Positions 1 through 6,250 of a stretch of 8,701 nucleotides of DNA are shown piece by piece. The stretch is from contig NZ_CAMLHF010000218.1 in the NCBI RefSeq assembly GCF_946479715.1, forward strand, positions 1 through 8,701, read 5' to 3'. Position numbers and translations under genes: made by a program. This stretch comes from an uncultured Pedobacter sp. GTDB taxonomy: Bacteria; Bacteroidota; Bacteroidia; Sphingobacteriales; Sphingobacteriaceae. Under the pieces are notes generated by a model, which searched no databases, was not told the DNA's origin, and saw only the letters and a list, made by a program, of their open reading frames with translations. The first letter of the stretch is position 1. Each line of letters begins with the position of its first letter.

Positions 1-41
1 TAAATATTTTAAGTGTCAGCCAAATTTATACGAAATTTTTT

Positions 42-395
42 ATGGTATTAAAGCGAATCGTCGATGAGCTACTCAAAGAAAAAGGCAGATCAATGACCTG
101 GCTTGCTCAAGAAATGGACAAAACCTTTGATGGCCTGAAACTGAGTTTAACAAGGGGATCAATAAAATATAATGATATTATAACCCTTTCAAAAGTACTG
201 GAAGTACCCCCTGCTACCTTTTTTCAGACTACAGTAATACCGTACAATACCAAGATCACAGAAAGTCTTGTAGGCGATCAAAAAGCAGAGTACGCCGATC
301 TAAAGAGCAATTTGAAAAATTGCAAAGAGATGCTTACCGCATTGAAAGATCAAATAAAAGATAAGGATAAAATTATTTCGCTCCTGAGCAAATAG
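42..395 (+). CDS. Small XRE-like helix-turn-helix protein with C-terminal coiled coil
   Basis: A 117-residue protein, probably a DNA-binding regulator; its target is unknown. Residues 1-60 read as a Cro/C1-type helix-turn-helix: an opening helix (VLKRIVDELLKEKG), a helix pair around MTWLAQEMDKTFDGLKLSL, then ITLSKVLEVPPATFF, the usual closing helix of this fold. Residues about 76-117 are Lys/Glu/Asp-rich with hydrophobics at roughly heptad spacing (L87, L91, L98, L101, I105, I111), so a coiled coil for dimerisation is likely. The ATG at 42 is chosen because the HTH fold starts directly there; the frame stays open to the window edge but has no earlier ATG. Its TAG lies 2 nt from the trmD stop on the other strand, with no terminator visible between them. 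I do not recognise a named ortholog. The HTH call is inferred from pattern rather than a catalytic motif. Confidence 0.75.
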   Translation: MVLKRIVDELLKEKGRSMTWLAQEMDKTFDGLKLSLTRGSIKYNDIITLSKVLEVPPATFFQTTVIPYNTKITESLVGDQKAEYADLKSNLKNCKEMLTALKDQIKDKDKIISLLSK

Positions 396-397
396 GA

Positions 398-1075
398 CTA
401 ATCTTCAAGTAAATCAGGACGACGTTGTTGTGTTCTGGCTAAAGCCTGATCATGGCGCCATTCATTAATCTTAGCCTCGTGACCGCTTAGCAGCACATCA
501 GGAACTTTATGCCCATTCCAATCAGCGGGCCTGGTATAAACAGGAGCATCCAGTAGCTCTCCCTGGAAACTATCAGACAAAGCCGATGTCTCATCATTCA
601 AAACACCAGGAATAAGCCTTACAATGGCATCAACCAAAACTGCTGCAGGAAGCTCTCCTCCCGACAAAACATAATCCCCGATAGAAATCTCACGCGTAAC
701 AAATAAATCTCTTACGCGCTGGTCTATGCCCTTATAGTGACCACACAGAATCATAATGTTACCCTTGCCCGATAATTCGTTTGCAATCGTCTGGTTAAAG
801 GTAACCCCATCGGGGCTCATAAAAATTACCTCATCGTAATCACGTTCAGCCTTTAGCCCCTCAATACACCTGGCAAAAGGCTCAATAGACATCACCATGC
901 CGCTACCACCACCATAAGGATAATCATCTACACTTTTTTGCTTGTTTGTGGCATAATCCCTCAGGTTATGAACCACTATCTCAGCAATGCCTTTCTTTTG
1001 AGCACGTTGCAAAATAGAGTGGGCAAAAGGACTATCCAAAAGAGCCGGTAAAACAGTTATAATGTCAAAACGCAT
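398..1075 (-). CDS. trmD: tRNA (guanine37-N1)-methyltransferase TrmD
   Basis: Methylates N1 of G37 beside the anticodon using S-adenosylmethionine, which prevents +1 frameshifting; cytoplasmic, works as a dimer. The SPOUT trefoil-knot signatures are present: [14 protein letters not shown] (110-123), [15 protein letters not shown] (130-144) and RLIPGV (153-158). The DSF at 168-170 carries D168, which aligns by motif with the catalytic Asp of E. coli TrmD, and R153 aligns with its conserved Arg. YTRPADWNG and [17 protein letters not shown] (180-207) form the start of the C-terminal tRNA-binding region. At 225 residues it ends about 30 earlier than E. coli TrmD, stopping just after RRPDLLE; nothing suggests truncation, since all core motifs are there. 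It starts 15 nt after the rimM stop, so the two are very likely co-transcribed. Its 3' end nearly abuts the convergent HTH gene. Confidence 0.97.
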   Translation of the reverse strand: MRFDIITVLPALLDSPFAHSILQRAQKKGIAEIVVHNLRDYATNKQKSVDDYPYGGGSGMVMSIEPFARCIEGLKAERDYDEVIFMSPDGVTFNQTIANELSGKGNIMILCGHYKGIDQRVRDLFVTREISIGDYVLSGGELPAAVLVDAIVRLIPGVLNDETSALSDSFQGELLDAPVYTRPADWNGHKVPDVLLSGHEAKINEWRHDQALARTQQRRPDLLED

Positions 1076-1090
1076 GGTACAAAGATAAAA

Positions 1091-1618
1091 TTAAGGATTG
1101 ATATATATGTCTAATAAGCCCTCAGGCAAATCAACAAGCATAGTTCCTTCATCCTCATCAATCTCAACAATCATATCATCATTTAAAGGAAACAGGATTT
1201 CCTTACTTTGGTAGGCTACCGTTGCAACAAATTGCTGAGGGTATTCATTTACTTCAATAATTTCGCCAAGCTCCCCGTGTGTTTCATCAAAAACTACGAA
1301 GCCTTTTAAATCATTATAATGAAAATCTTCATCAGAACGATCCGGCATTTTTGTTAAAGGCAGGTATACTTTCTTTCTTAAAAGAGGTTGGGCCTTGTCT
1401 ATATGATCGATGTCATCAAAATAGAAGTTCCCGGTATTATTAGTCTGAAGCTTATAAGACGACACGAAGAAAGGCACCATTTTGCCATTTATATCAGCAA
1501 AGATAACATCAAGCTCCAACAATCCAGGCTCATCATACTCAAAGAATAGCTGAACCTCTCCCTTTAACCCCTTTGTTTTGGTAATGTATCCTATATAAAA
1601 CGCTTCTTCTATTTTCAT
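1091..1618 (-). CDS. rimM: Ribosome maturation factor RimM
   Basis: Assists maturation of the 30S head, classically through binding S19, and 16S processing; cytoplasmic. The N-terminal RimM beta-barrel covers residues about 5-90, beginning with the typical YIGYITKTKGLKGEVQLFF (G18-L19-K20-like turn). The C-terminal PRC-barrel covers about 100-172, with LKGFVVFDETHGELGEI, ILFPLNDDMIVEIDEDEGTM and the family ending DLPEGLLDIY. The length, 175 residues, is normal. The ATG at 1618 puts the barrel immediately after a short KIEEAF lead, as usual, and no Shine-Dalgarno precedes it. It lies directly upstream of trmD, a pairing conserved across many bacteria. Unlike the classical rpsP-rimM-trmD operon, a terminator and a repeat-like segment separate it from rpsP. 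I could not find a clear -7 box in front of it, so its promoter or readthrough source is unresolved. Confidence 0.95.
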   Translation of the reverse strand: MKIEEAFYIGYITKTKGLKGEVQLFFEYDEPGLLELDVIFADINGKMVPFFVSSYKLQTNNTGNFYFDDIDHIDKAQPLLRKKVYLPLTKMPDRSDEDFHYNDLKGFVVFDETHGELGEIIEVNEYPQQFVATVAYQSKEILFPLNDDMIVEIDEDEGTMLVDLPEGLLDIYINP

Positions 1619-1675
1619 TGGTGTATTATTAATTTATTCTAATATCCTTTGCCTCATAAGTACCCTTGTTATACT

Positions 1676-1740
1676 TCTCATCATCCTGAAATAAATTCAG
1701 GATGATAACCGCCTTAAAAGCCCCGTTGGAATGACGGGAG
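1676..1740. repeat. Palindromic repeat-like segment (two hairpins)
   Basis: Between rimM and the rpsP terminator there is an 11-bp perfect inverted repeat, ATCATCCTGAA (1680-1690) and TTCAGGATGAT (1696-1706), with a 5-nt loop. A second, smaller hairpin follows: CCCGT (1722-1726) with ACGGG (1734-1738). Read on the minus strand, the order is CCCGTCATTCC, then TCATCCTGAATTTATTTCAG. From memory this resembles short interspersed palindromes found many times in Sphingobacteriales and other Bacteroidota genomes. Only one copy lies in the window, so the repeat status is inference. It could instead be a local RNA hairpin. There is no T-run right after it on either strand, so it is a poor intrinsic terminator. 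Confidence 0.5.
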
Positions 1741-1758
1741 CAACCCTTCATAAACCCC

Positions 1759-1804
1759 TAAATAAAAAAATAGCGAAGAAATCATATAAAGATTCTTCGC
1801 TATT
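1759..1804 (-). terminator. Intrinsic terminator after rpsP
   Basis: A 12-bp perfect stem, AATAGCGAAGAA (1769-1780) and TTCTTCGCTATT (1793-1804), encloses a 12-nt loop. On the minus strand it is followed by seven T's (1770-1764) and then ATTTA. It begins 20 nt beyond the rpsP stop codon. Nothing T-rich follows on the plus strand, so it serves leftward transcription. It should stop or reduce readthrough from rpsP into rimM-trmD. Confidence 0.85.
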
Positions 1805-1823
1805 ATTCAGAATAACAAAAATA

Positions 1824-2414
1824 CTATGCTTCTTCTTCTTTGCTTTCTTCTGTAGCTTCTGCTGCAGGAGTTTCTTCTGCTACCGGAGCTTCTTCAGTTG
1901 CAGCTTCAGCTACTGGAGCTTCTTCAACAACTTCTTCTTCTACAACCTCTTCTACCGGTGCATTTTTAATTGCAAGGGCAGCAGCACGGTCAGCATTTTT
2001 CTTAGCTTCAGCAGCTAGAGCAGCTTTTCTAACTTCATCTTTAGATTTAGTTAAGCCCTCTTTTTTGCCTTCAATTTTACCGTCTTTAGCGCTTAACCAT
2101 TCAGCAAATTTAGCTTCCGCTTGTTCTGCAGTTAACGCACCTTTTTTAACACCACCTTCTAAGTGTTTTTTGTATAAAACACCTTTGTAAGAAAGGATAG
2201 CACGACAAGTATCCGTAGGCTCAGCACCTTTGTTTACCCAGTCTAAAGTTTTGTCAAAGTTAAGGTCGATAGTAGCTGGATTGGTGTTTGGGTTGTATGA
2301 ACCTAAACGCTCAATGAATTTACCATCTCTTGGTGAGCGGGAATCCGCTACCACAACGTGGAAAAAAGGTTTACCTTTTTTACCGAATCTTTGCAATCTG
2401 ATTTTAGTTGCCAT
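1824..2414 (-). CDS. rpsP: 30S ribosomal protein S16 (bS16) with long acidic tail
   Basis: Structural protein of the 30S subunit, binding 16S rRNA early in assembly. Residues 1-85 are the S16 core: [41 protein letters not shown] and a [21 protein letters not shown] region. Ordinary S16 is about 80-90 residues; this one has 196. Residues 90-150 form a charged, probably helical Ala/Lys/Glu segment. Residues 151-196 are a very acidic Ala/Glu/Val/Pro tail containing EEAPVAE twice (164-170 and 174-180). Long S16 tails are, to my knowledge, common in Bacteroidota, so this is lineage-typical rather than a fusion. The gene has its own upstream promoter and a terminator directly after it, so it is probably a separate, strongly expressed unit. 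Tail codons are repetitive and generate long but meaningless antisense frames. Confidence 0.97.
   Translation of the reverse strand: MATKIRLQRFGKKGKPFFHVVVADSRSPRDGKFIERLGSYNPNTNPATIDLNFDKTLDWVNKGAEPTDTCRAILSYKGVLYKKHLEGGVKKGALTAEQAEAKFAEWLSAKDGKIEGKKEGLTKSKDEVRKAALAAEAKKNADRAAALAIKNAPVEEVVEEEVVEEAPVAEAATEEAPVAEETPAAEATEESKEEEA
1879..1926 (-). repeat. Direct repeat in the rpsP tail
   Basis: GCTACCGGAGCTTCTTCA (1879-1896, plus-strand reading) recurs as GCTACTGGAGCTTCTTCA (1909-1926), with 17 of 18 bases identical and 30 nt between starts. It encodes the two EEAPVA units of the S16 tail. The 30-nt offset is ten codons, so slippage between the copies would lengthen or shorten the tail in frame. 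Confidence 0.8.
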
Positions 2415-2445
2415 TTCTCTTTTAGTTTATGTATTCAACATAGTT

Positions 2446-2467
2446 CCCGGAGCTTCGTGCTTGCGGG
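2446..2467 (-). promoter_or_regulatory. Possible 5'-UTR hairpin of the rpsP transcript
   Basis: CCCG (2446-2449) pairs with CGGG (2464-2467), and inside it AGC (2451-2453) pairs with GCT (2459-2461), leaving a small asymmetric internal loop. It lies about 30 nt upstream of the rpsP ATG and, given the -7 box at 2472-2479, at or very near the 5' end of the mRNA. It may stabilise the message or offer a target for control. It is short and interrupted, so this is tentative. Confidence 0.35.
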
Positions 2468-2471
2468 GTTG

Positions 2472-2503
2472 CAAAAGTAAGTAAAATACTAATGATTAAC
2501 AAG
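2472..2503 (-). promoter_or_regulatory. Bacteroidota-type promoter for rpsP
   Basis: On the minus strand, TACTTTTG (2479-2472) matches the Bacteroidota -7 consensus TAnnTTTG exactly, and TTG (2502-2500) lies 20 nt upstream, the expected place for the -33 element. Transcription would start near 2468-2465, leaving a 5' UTR of about 50 nt before the ATG at 2414. Of the promoter candidates in this window, only this one has both elements at standard spacing. Confidence 0.65.
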
Positions 2504-2550
2504 ATGCAATAATTTTAAATTCATTTAACATAACTGTCTCCCCAATTAAA

Positions 2551-2558
2551 GATATTTG
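2551..2558 (+). promoter_or_regulatory. Possible weak -7 box for the deoxyribonucleotidase gene
   Basis: GATATTTG fits TAnnTTTG except at its first base and ends 17 nt before the ATG at 2576, so the leader would be about 12 nt. No convincing TTG lies 19-21 nt upstream. Something must drive rightward transcription from this divergent gap, and this is the best candidate I can see. Confidence 0.3.
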
Positions 2559-2575
2559 GAACAAACGACATACAA

Positions 2576-3094
2576 ATGAGAATAGCCATAGACATGGACG
2601 AGGTTTTAGCCGATCCGATACACAAATTTATACACCTTTATAACAGAGATTATGGAATCCCGCTCGACTTGATTATTGAACCGGGAAATGAGGTTTACCA
2701 TCATATGCCGGAACACATCAACAACAAATGGTTCGATTATATTAATGAAAAAGGCTTTTTTAGAGACCTTCCGCTAATTGAAGGAAGCGTAGAAGCTGTA
2801 AAAAAATTACAGGAACAGTATGATGTATATATCGTTTCTGCAGCAACAGAATTTAGAAACTCGCTTGAAGATAAGCTTGACTGGCTGGCAGAACATTTTC
2901 CTTTTATTACCTGGAGAAACATCATGTTCTGCGGAGATAAAATTGTTGATGTAGATGTAATGATTGATGACAGAGCTAAAAATTTCATTGGTTTTAAAGG
3001 CCGGAAACTATTATTCTCCTCTCCCCACAACTTACTGCTAAAAGATTACGAGCGTGTAGATACCTGGCAACAGGTTCTGGATAAATTACTGTAA
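2576..3094 (+). CDS. 5'(3')-deoxyribonucleotidase (NT5C family, HAD fold)
   Basis: Predicted to dephosphorylate deoxyribonucleoside 5'- and 3'-monophosphates, helping to balance dNTP pools; cytoplasmic. HAD-phosphatase motifs appear in order: motif I DMDEVLAD with nucleophile D6 and acid/base D8, motif II VSAA with S88, a candidate motif III lysine K100, and motif IV MIDDRAKNF with D131/D132 for Mg2+. The helical cap lies at about 14-65 (EPGNEVYHHMPEHINNKWF). This matches the NT5C family (Pfam PF06941), and 172 residues is a normal length. The motif starts six residues in, which fixes the ATG at 2576. It diverges from rpsP and is followed after 43 nt by the ybjQ-like gene with no promoter evident between, so a two-gene unit is likely. 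Exact substrate preference cannot be read from the sequence. Confidence 0.88.
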   Translation: MRIAIDMDEVLADPIHKFIHLYNRDYGIPLDLIIEPGNEVYHHMPEHINNKWFDYINEKGFFRDLPLIEGSVEAVKKLQEQYDVYIVSAATEFRNSLEDKLDWLAEHFPFITWRNIMFCGDKIVDVDVMIDDRAKNFIGFKGRKLLFSSPHNLLLKDYERVDTWQQVLDKLL

Positions 3095-3137
3095 CAAATC
3101 CACAAAATCATCATCAAACCTAAAAACCAATTAAAAG

Positions 3138-3458
3138 ATGCTAATTACAACAACCAATTCAGTAGAAGGCAAAAAAGTAGTTAAATACATAGGCCTTGTA
3201 AGTGGCGAAACCATTATCGGTGCCAATATTTTTAAAGATCTTTTTGCCGGAATACGAGACATCGTTGGAGGCAGATCGGGATCGTATGAACAAGTATTAA
3301 GAGAAGGCAAAAACACTGCAATTAATGAAATGCAGCAATATGCAGCCGCAATGGGTGCCAATGCCATAATCGGAGTAGATTTAGATTATGAAACAGTAGG
3401 TAGCGGCGGCAGCATGTTAATGGTTGCTGCAACAGGAACTGCTGTAGTAATAGAATAA
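3138..3458 (+). CDS. YbjQ/UPF0145 family protein
   Basis: A 106-residue member of the YbjQ family (Pfam PF01906, formerly DUF74), sometimes labelled heavy-metal-binding because of its pentameric fold; the biological role is not established. The family signatures are clear: the start TTTNSVEGKKVVKYIGLVSGE, the central GGRSGSYE (44-51) and MGANAIIGVDLDYETVG (72-88), ending in ATGTAVVIE. No signal peptide, membrane helix or Cys/His cluster is present, so metal binding should not be assumed. It begins 43 nt after the deoxyribonucleotidase stop and is probably co-transcribed with it. Its TAA lies inside the first arm of the large palindrome that ends both this gene and convergent pfkA. Confidence 0.9.
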   Translation: MLITTTNSVEGKKVVKYIGLVSGETIIGANIFKDLFAGIRDIVGGRSGSYEQVLREGKNTAINEMQQYAAAMGANAIIGVDLDYETVGSGGSMLMVAATGTAVVIE

Positions 3459-3499
3459 CAAAACAAAGGCCCTAAAATTTAGGGCCTTTGTTTTGTTAT
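3455..3499. terminator. 45-nt perfect palindrome: bidirectional terminator containing both stop codons
   Basis: Arms of 22 nt (3455-3476 and 3478-3499) are exact reverse complements around a single central A at 3477. The core is AAAGGCCCTAAA with TTTAGGGCCTTT. The outer arms are A-rich on the 5' side and T-rich (TTTGTTTTGTTAT) on the 3' side in both reading directions. The TAA of the YbjQ gene (3456-3458) and the TAA of pfkA (3498-3496) sit at mirror positions in the arms. It should therefore act as an intrinsic terminator for both convergent genes. Confidence 0.93.
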
Positions 3500-4479
3500 A
3501 GCGACAATATCTCTACCAGTTTTAACCAGGCAGGACTTATTTCTTTTGCATCAATATGCTTAATAGCATGATTAAATGGCGTAAAAACAATCTCTTTATT
3601 CTTTTGCCCAACCATTACGCCTGTTTGTCCGGCCAGGATCCCTTCTACAGCAACCACACCTAAACGGCTGGCCAAAACCCTATCCATACAGCTTGGCTTA
3701 CCACCACGCTGAATATGGCCCAATACAGAAACCCTAATGTCATACGCCGGGAATTTCTCTTTCAGAACCTCCCCAACATTAAAGCCACCACCAATCTCAT
3801 CACCTTCGGCAACAATAATTATTTTGGAAGCCTTATCCTTACGTCCGGTTTCAAGTCTGGTAACCAAACCATCAATACCCATATTTGCTTCAGGAATCAT
3901 AATAGCCTCTGCACCTACCCCTATTCCACTTCTCAAAGCAATAAGACCGGAATCACGCCCCATCACTTCAACAATAAATAAACGGTCGTGTGACTCTGCT
4001 GTATCTCTGATTTTATCTACGGCATTAATAACCGTATTAATTGCCGTGTCATAACCTATTGTAAAATCGGTTCCTTCAAGATCATTATCAATAGTTCCAG
4101 GTAAACCTATCACAGGGAAATCAAATTCATGAGTAAACAAATCTGCTCCTGTAAAAGTACCATCACCCCCAATAACAATTAATGCATCTATGTTATTTTT
4201 CTTTAATTGATCGTACGCCTGTTGTCTTCCTTCTATGGTTCGGAATGAATCACTCCTTGCCGTTTTTAAAATCGTTCCTCCACGTTGGATGATATTTGCT
4301 ACCGACTTGCGGTCCATCTCAATAAAGTCGCCATTCACCAGTCCTTCGTAGCCTCTTAAAATACCCGTAACGTGTAAATCGTAGTAAATTGCCGCCCTTA
4401 CTACTGCTCGTATTGCAGCGTTCATTCCGGGAGCATCGCCTCCAGATGTTAATACACCTATGTTTTTAATCTTATTCAT
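3496..4479 (-). CDS. pfkA: ATP-dependent 6-phosphofructokinase
   Basis: Phosphorylates fructose 6-phosphate to fructose 1,6-bisphosphate with ATP, the committed step of glycolysis; cytoplasmic tetramer. The nucleotide-binding TSGGDAPGMNA lies at 11-21 and IGGDGTFTGA at 103-112. Catalytic PGTIDND is at 127-133 with D131 as the base. MGRDSG (173-178) and HIQRGG (255-260) are substrate-site motifs. Gly in GGDG and Gly in PGTIDND mark the ATP-using type; the PPi enzymes carry GGDD and PKTIDND. At 327 residues it is close to E. coli PfkA (320). The ATG at 4479 lies inside the end of dsbD, overlapping it by 8 nt (ATGAATAA), which suggests coupled translation. The 3' end is the symmetric palindrome shared with the YbjQ gene. 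Confidence 0.97.
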   Translation of the reverse strand: MNKIKNIGVLTSGGDAPGMNAAIRAVVRAAIYYDLHVTGILRGYEGLVNGDFIEMDRKSVANIIQRGGTILKTARSDSFRTIEGRQQAYDQLKKNNIDALIVIGGDGTFTGADLFTHEFDFPVIGLPGTIDNDLEGTDFTIGYDTAINTVINAVDKIRDTAESHDRLFIVEVMGRDSGLIALRSGIGVGAEAIMIPEANMGIDGLVTRLETGRKDKASKIIIVAEGDEIGGGFNVGEVLKEKFPAYDIRVSVLGHIQRGGKPSCMDRVLASRLGVVAVEGILAGQTGVMVGQKNKEIVFTPFNHAIKHIDAKEISPAWLKLVEILSL

Positions 4480-6196
4480 TTGGTTTTTCAGCTTGTTTGA
4501 ATTTATCTAAACCACTTTGTAAATATGCAGCATATTCTTTTGCATCAAAAATTGCCCCCTGTGGTTTAACTAAGGGAATTAGATCATGTCCCGCCAATAC
4601 ATAGAAAGGCTGAGAGTTAGATCCATATTTTGTAGCCTGGAAATCACCGTTCCATTTGCCCAGATCATCTGTTGTTGTTCTCAGAATCTCCGAATAATGA
4701 ACTTTTTCCTTCGGCATTTTAATTTTACGTTCATCTACATAAAGCTGTATCAACACGTATTCGTTAATTATACGTCCTACCTCAGCATCTATCCAGATTT
4801 TATCTTCCATTTTGCGACAGTTTACACATGCCCAGCCTGTAAAGTCTATCATAACCGGTTTGTTTACCTTTTTAGCATAAGCCAAACCTTCTTCCAGATC
4901 GAAAAATGGAGTAAAACCAATCGGTTTTTTAAATACATCATCGTATTTCACTTTAGATGGAAACTCAGTATCCACTTTTGATTGTGATGAGCCGTTTCCG
5001 TTAAGGATAAAATCCTGGGTATTCATTGGCGGCGCAAGGCCACTTAAAACACTTACCGGAGCTCCCCATAAACCAGGTACCATATAAATGGCAAACGAAA
5101 ACGAAAGTATGGCAAGGAATAATCGTGGTACCGATACATATGGTAGGTCACTATCGTGCGAAAACTTGAGTTTCCCCAATAAATAAATACCCATTAGGCA
5201 GAAAATCACGATCCATAGTACCAGGAACACCTCACGATCGAACCATTCCCAATGCCAAACTAAATCGGCAGCAGAAAGGAATTTCAACGCTAAGGCAAGC
5301 TCAAGGAAACCTAGGCAAACCTTCACACTATTTAACCATCCACCTGATTTAGGCATGCTGCTTAAAAAGCCAGGGAAGATTGCCGACAAAGTAAATGGAA
5401 GCGCTAATGCCAACGAAAAGCCAAACATTCCTACGGCCGGAGCAAGCAACTCACCTTTTGAACTCGCATCTACAAGCAAGGTTCCTATAATAGGCCCGGT
5501 GCATGAAAAGGAAACCAAGGCAAGAGAAGCCGCCATAAAAAAGATGCCTCCTAAACCTTTGCTATTATCGGCCTTATTGTCAATTTTATTAACGAAAGAA
5601 CTTGGTAATGTAATCTCAAATGCACCAAAAAAGGAGATGGCAAAAACAACCAGTAGAATAAAGAAGAAGAAATTAAACAGTCCGCTACTACTCAACGCGT
5701 TTAGGCCTGCTGATCCAAATAGTACCGTAATTAACAGCCCGAAAGCAACGTAAATAACAATAATAGAGAGGCCATAAATAATCGCCTGTCCAATCCCTTT
5801 ATTCTTGCTGCCGGCCCTTTTGGTAAAATAACTTATGGTAAGCGGCACCATTGGAAAAATACACGGCATTAAAAATGCTAAAAAACCACCAACAAGACCG
5901 GCAATAAAAGTTTGCCAAAGTGTTTTCTTATGATCAGCTTCATCAGATAAAACCGTCGTAGCCGGCTTATCCTGAGCTTGATCTACAGTTGCACCCTGTG
6001 CTATAGTATCCTTTTTTACAGTGTCTTTTACAATGTTGTTTACTGCACTATCCTGAGCAGAACCAACCTCAGTAAAAACCAGATCATCCGTTCCGGTCGA
6101 ATCCTGAACCTGAGTAGCGGCAAATCCATGCCCCATCATTGTTACAATAAAAAGAAAGAACAAGCTCAGTATTAAAAGTGTTTTTTTCATCCGCAT
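4472..6196 (-). CDS. dsbD: Thiol:disulfide interchange protein DsbD (beta-gamma type, lacking the alpha domain)
   Basis: Carries reducing equivalents from cytoplasmic thioredoxin across the inner membrane to periplasmic partners. A signal peptide (MKKTLLILSLFFLFIVTMM, cleavage probably after GHGFA) is followed by a 60-residue Asp/Thr/Gln-rich linker with no DsbD-alpha fold. The membrane domain spans about 94-375 with about eight hydrophobic helices, including MPCIFPMVP (C112) and SFSCTGPIIG (C232), the paired cysteines that shuttle electrons. The C-terminal thioredoxin-like gamma domain (about 425-565) has DFTGWACVNCRKME with C457 and C460. Two in-frame ATGs exist; the second (6190), beginning MKK, looks like the natural signal-peptide start. 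A separate upstream gene supplies an alpha-like domain. A terminator lies between them, so a promoter is expected in 6197-6357, but none is clear. Its end overlaps pfkA by 8 nt. Confidence 0.93.
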   Translation of the reverse strand: MRMKKTLLILSLFFLFIVTMMGHGFAATQVQDSTGTDDLVFTEVGSAQDSAVNNIVKDTVKKDTIAQGATVDQAQDKPATTVLSDEADHKKTLWQTFIAGLVGGFLAFLMPCIFPMVPLTISYFTKRAGSKNKGIGQAIIYGLSIIVIYVAFGLLITVLFGSAGLNALSSSGLFNFFFFILLVVFAISFFGAFEITLPSSFVNKIDNKADNSKGLGGIFFMAASLALVSFSCTGPIIGTLLVDASSKGELLAPAVGMFGFSLALALPFTLSAIFPGFLSSMPKSGGWLNSVKVCLGFLELALALKFLSAADLVWHWEWFDREVFLVLWIVIFCLMGIYLLGKLKFSHDSDLPYVSVPRLFLAILSFSFAIYMVPGLWGAPVSVLSGLAPPMNTQDFILNGNGSSQSKVDTEFPSKVKYDDVFKKPIGFTPFFDLEEGLAYAKKVNKPVMIDFTGWACVNCRKMEDKIWIDAEVGRIINEYVLIQLYVDERKIKMPKEKVHYSEILRTTTDDLGKWNGDFQATKYGSNSQPFYVLAGHDLIPLVKPQGAIFDAKEYAAYLQSGLDKFKQAEKPNE

Positions 6197-6205
6197 TCCT
6201 ATTAC

Positions 6206-6250
6206 CTATTTAAAACCCATGAAAAACCCCGCCATTATATTCATTTTCAT
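6206..6250 (-). other. Possible 14-codon Met-rich leader ORF upstream of dsbD
   Basis: An ATG at 6250 opens a short frame, MKMNIMAGFFMGFK, ending in TAG at 6206, nine bases before the first dsbD ATG and in the same frame. Four of its fourteen residues are Met. Whether it is translated is unknown; a chance ORF of this size is common, so it is listed only as a candidate regulatory leader. Confidence 0.2.

Noticed and set aside
21..28. CAAATTTA, an exact leftward TAnnTTTG match upstream of the HTH gene
   Set aside because: No -33 partner at the right distance and no leftward gene visible; in AT-rich sequence this may be chance. A gene beyond the window edge could revive it.
398..1075. TrmD truncation, as the protein is shorter than in E. 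coli
   Set aside because: All SPOUT and tRNA-binding motifs are present; the missing part is only the variable C-terminal tail.
1676..1706. The 11-bp hairpin as a transcription terminator
   Set aside because: No T-run follows the stem on either strand; the true terminator is the separate stem at 1769-1804.
1731..2190. Two overlapping plus-strand open frames antisense to the rpsP tail
   Set aside because: They are Ser/Phe or Ala/Ser low-complexity translations of the repetitive GAA/GCA codons of S16 read backwards, with no family signature.
2230..2484. Plus-strand 84-codon frame over the rpsP start and promoter
   Set aside because: It is antisense to the conserved S16 core and crosses its promoter; no family resemblance.
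3715..4054. Plus-strand open frames antisense to pfkA
   Set aside because: They mirror a fully conserved phosphofructokinase and show no domain of their own.
4586..5753. Plus-strand open frames antisense to dsbD
   Set aside because: dsbD is an intact gene with all key cysteines; the antisense frames are Cys/Phe-rich or Lys/Pro-rich mirror products with no recognisable domain.
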